DNA of 14,780 nucleotides, taken from NCBI GenBank assembly GCA_020027415.1, contig JAHRAW010000159.1, positions 1 to 14,780 of the forward strand. Reading direction: 5' to 3'. A model generated the notes under the pieces. It was not told the DNA's origin. It worked only from the letters and a program-made list of their open reading frames with translations, and did not search any database. Shown in pieces: positions 14,772 through 14,780 of the stretch. This DNA is from Gammaproteobacteria bacterium (GTDB lineage Bacteria; Pseudomonadota; Gammaproteobacteria; Arenicellales; Poriferihabitantaceae). The position numbers were made by a program, and so were the translations under genes. Numbering within the stretch: the stretch's first letter is position 1; the number at the start of each line of letters is the position of its first letter.

Positions 14772-14780
14772 CTGAACGCC

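Overview
The window looks like a gammaproteobacterial chromosome: GC-rich, gene-dense and free of phage or plasmid genes. Two layouts support this. One is a twitching/chemosensory block (pilI-pilJ-chpA-like) facing away from yqgE-ruvX-pyrR-pyrB-pyrC', the arrangement known around pilGHIJK-chpA in Pseudomonas and relatives. The other is a complete succinate dehydrogenase operon, sdhCDAB-sdhE-ygfX. The genus cannot be told from the sequence alone. Start codons are often GTG or TTG, and clear Shine-Dalgarno sites are rare.

Layout. 2-196 (+): the 3' end of an unidentified gene, possibly YcaQ-like. 233-6015 (-), read right to left: pilI-like CheW protein, short pilJ-like transducer, chpA-like CheA relative, inositol monophosphatase family enzyme, gamma-class carbonic anhydrase-like protein. 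6016-6259: divergent intergenic region with a candidate promoter. 6260-10210 (+): yqgE, ruvX, pyrR, pyrB and pyrC' (catalytically dead dihydroorotase homologue), with overlapping or closely spaced genes. 10211-10402: convergent intergenic region with a 13-bp tandem repeat and an 83-bp MITE-like palindromic element. 10403-14698 (-), read right to left: sdhC, sdhD, a possible 24-codon micro-ORF, sdhA, sdhB, sdhE, ygfX. A long imperfect hairpin lies upstream of sdhC at the window edge.

How the genes work together. The pyr block makes aspartate transcarbamoylase: PyrB is catalytic, and PyrC' has lost its metal-binding histidines and is expected to be a structural partner. PyrR is the uracil-phosphoribosyltransferase-like regulator of the same pathway. 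The sdh block encodes all four complex II subunits, the SdhE flavinylation factor and the YgfX membrane protein often paired with SdhE.

The most unusual part is the chemosensory block. The transducer has a very small periplasmic loop and no visible HAMP or PilJ sensor domain. The CheA-like protein keeps its domain order but has a degenerate Hpt motif, has lost the N box and the glycine-rich ATP lid, has no receiver domain, and carries a second CheW-like module. No response regulator is encoded beside pilI, where pilG and pilH normally sit, and gshB is also absent there. This may be a reduced, possibly kinase-dead Chp-type array that still recruits proteins through CheW domains. Several junctions also carry short hexamer or 13-14 bp tandem repeats, one of which forms a micro-ORF linking sdhD to sdhA.
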